From Anaerolineae bacterium (lineage in GTDB: Bacteria > Chloroflexota > Anaerolineae > Aggregatilineales > Aggregatilineaceae), in contig JAFGJA010000223.1 in assembly GCA_016929355.1 (NCBI GenBank), positions 1-5,829 on the forward strand: 5,829 bases of DNA, given 5' to 3'. Below are positions 5,140 to 5,829 of the stretch, piece after piece (positions within the stretch are counted from its first letter, which is position 1; each line of letters begins with the position of its first letter). The position numbers and the translations under genes are program-made. The notes beneath the pieces are model-generated. The model ran no database searches, was not told the origin of the DNA, and saw only the letters and a program-made list of their open reading frames with translations.

Positions 5140-5829
5140 ATGTCCCATATATTTATCAGTTACAGCAAAAAAGATATTGAGTTCGCTCGCTATTTACGCG
5201 ATTTGCTCGAAGCCGAGGGCTACGGCGTCTGGATGGATGAAACGCGCCTTGTGCCCAGTGAACAATGGTGGCCGACCATCGAACGCAACATCGAAACGTG
5301 TGCTGCGTTCATTGTGATTATGTCGCCCAATTCGCGTGTGTCACGTTGGGTTGAGCGTGAAATTCTCTATGCCGAAAGTGATGAATTACACAAGCCGATT
5401 TTCCCGGTGCTGCTTAAAGGGCGTGTCTGGCCCCGGCTGGCCGATATTCAATACAGTGACATGAAAAGCGGTTTGGGGGCTGCGTTGCCGCCGTTGCTCA
5501 TTAACGGGTTGCGCCGCGCGAAGGTTCCGGTTGGTGAGCGGGCGATAGTGCCGCCGCCTCTGCCCGGTGATCCGATCAGTGGTGTAGTTCCACTCCCATC
5601 CCAACCAACCAACCGCCGCACAATCTACACGATCTCTGCTGTGATCGCGCTGATTGTCGTTGCCGCAGTTGTCATCGGCCTGATCGCTTTAAGTGGTGGG
5701 GATGATGACAATCCAACGCCATCAGCAACGCAGGGAGCAAGTGTACCAACCGATACGCCGGAACCCGCAATCACGACGCCCGCGCCAACGGATACCGCCG
5801 AACCGACGCAAACCCAGACGCCATCCGAC
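5140..5829 (+). CDS. TIR-domain membrane protein with Thr/Pro-rich outer segment (3' end cut by window)
   Basis: The frame is open from the ATG at 5140 to the last base, giving 230 residues with no stop. Residues 3 to about 125 are a bacterial TIR domain: 'HIFISYSKKD' start, 'GYGVWMDETRLVPSEQWW' (27-44), 'CAAFIVIMSPNSRVSRWVE' (54-72) and 'IFPVLL' (87-92). E74 in 'RWVEREI' aligns with the catalytic glutamate of NAD+-hydrolysing TIR domains such as SARM1. A linker with NRR (158-160) precedes one membrane helix (about 162-184). Acidic DDD and a low-complexity Thr/Pro/Ala stretch (190-230) follow. The positive-inside rule puts the TIR domain in the cytoplasm and the tail outside. Related Chloroflexota proteins often carry a further outer domain after such a linker; here it lies beyond the window. 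The protein could be an NADase effector, a TIR scaffold or a signalling receptor. The repeat element and a separate promoter lie upstream. Confidence 0.87.
   Translation, partial: MSHIFISYSKKDIEFARYLRDLLEAEGYGVWMDETRLVPSEQWWPTIERNIETCAAFIVIMSPNSRVSRWVEREILYAESDELHKPIFPVLLKGRVWPRLADIQYSDMKSGLGAALPPLLINGLRRAKVPVGERAIVPPPLPGDPISGVVPLPSQPTNRRTIYTISAVIALIVVAAVVIGLIALSGGDDDNPTPSATQGASVPTDTPEPAITTPAPTDTAEPTQTQTPSD

Overview
The window looks like a chromosomal accessory stretch from a bacterium of the phylum Chloroflexota (Anaerolineae-like); this is an inference. The support is an Uma2-family protein end, a CorA with a GMN-FFQP-type loop, a DUF4062-like/nSTAND1 NTPase, a TIR protein with a membrane segment and Thr/Pro-rich tail, and dispersed GC-rich intergenic repeats of the kind that give spurious 'LNPSPQAGR' translations. 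Base composition is moderately GC-rich by eye. No rRNA, tRNA, CRISPR array or transposase gene was seen.

Layout. Positions 1-207 carry the 3' end of an Uma2-like gene (+). It is followed after 11 nt by a complete corA-type Mg2+/divalent cation channel gene (+, 219-1205). A short convergent gap (1206-1296) holds a hairpin and the first copy of a 34-nt repeat. A large gene on the minus strand (1297-3750) encodes an 817-residue STAND NTPase: a DUF4062-like N-terminal domain, an nSTAND1 ATPase, a basic linker and coiled coil, and a short HEAT-like C-terminal end. A 184-nt AT-richer divergent promoter region (3751-3934) separates it from two overlapping small genes (+, 3935-4429 and 4426-4893). 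These encode four-helix membrane proteins that look like diverged paralogs of each other. A 246-nt gap (4894-5139) contains a composite inverted-repeat element with the second copy of the 34-nt repeat, then a promoter-like site. The last gene (+, 5140 to beyond the end) encodes a TIR domain, one membrane helix and a Thr/Pro-rich segment, cut by the window edge.

How the parts may work together. The Uma2-like/CorA pair looks like ordinary neighbouring cargo. The STAND NTPase, the membrane-protein pair transcribed from the other side of a shared promoter region, and the TIR protein resemble a conflict/defence or signalling neighbourhood. STAND proteins act as threat sensors that oligomerise, TIR domains often degrade or cyclise NAD+, and small membrane proteins are frequent partners or effectors. 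That these genes form one functional system is a hypothesis from position and domain type only; nothing in the sequence proves it. The most interesting targets are the STAND gene with its atypical N-terminal domain, the shared regulatory region with repeated operator-like motifs, and the unrecognised membrane-protein pair.
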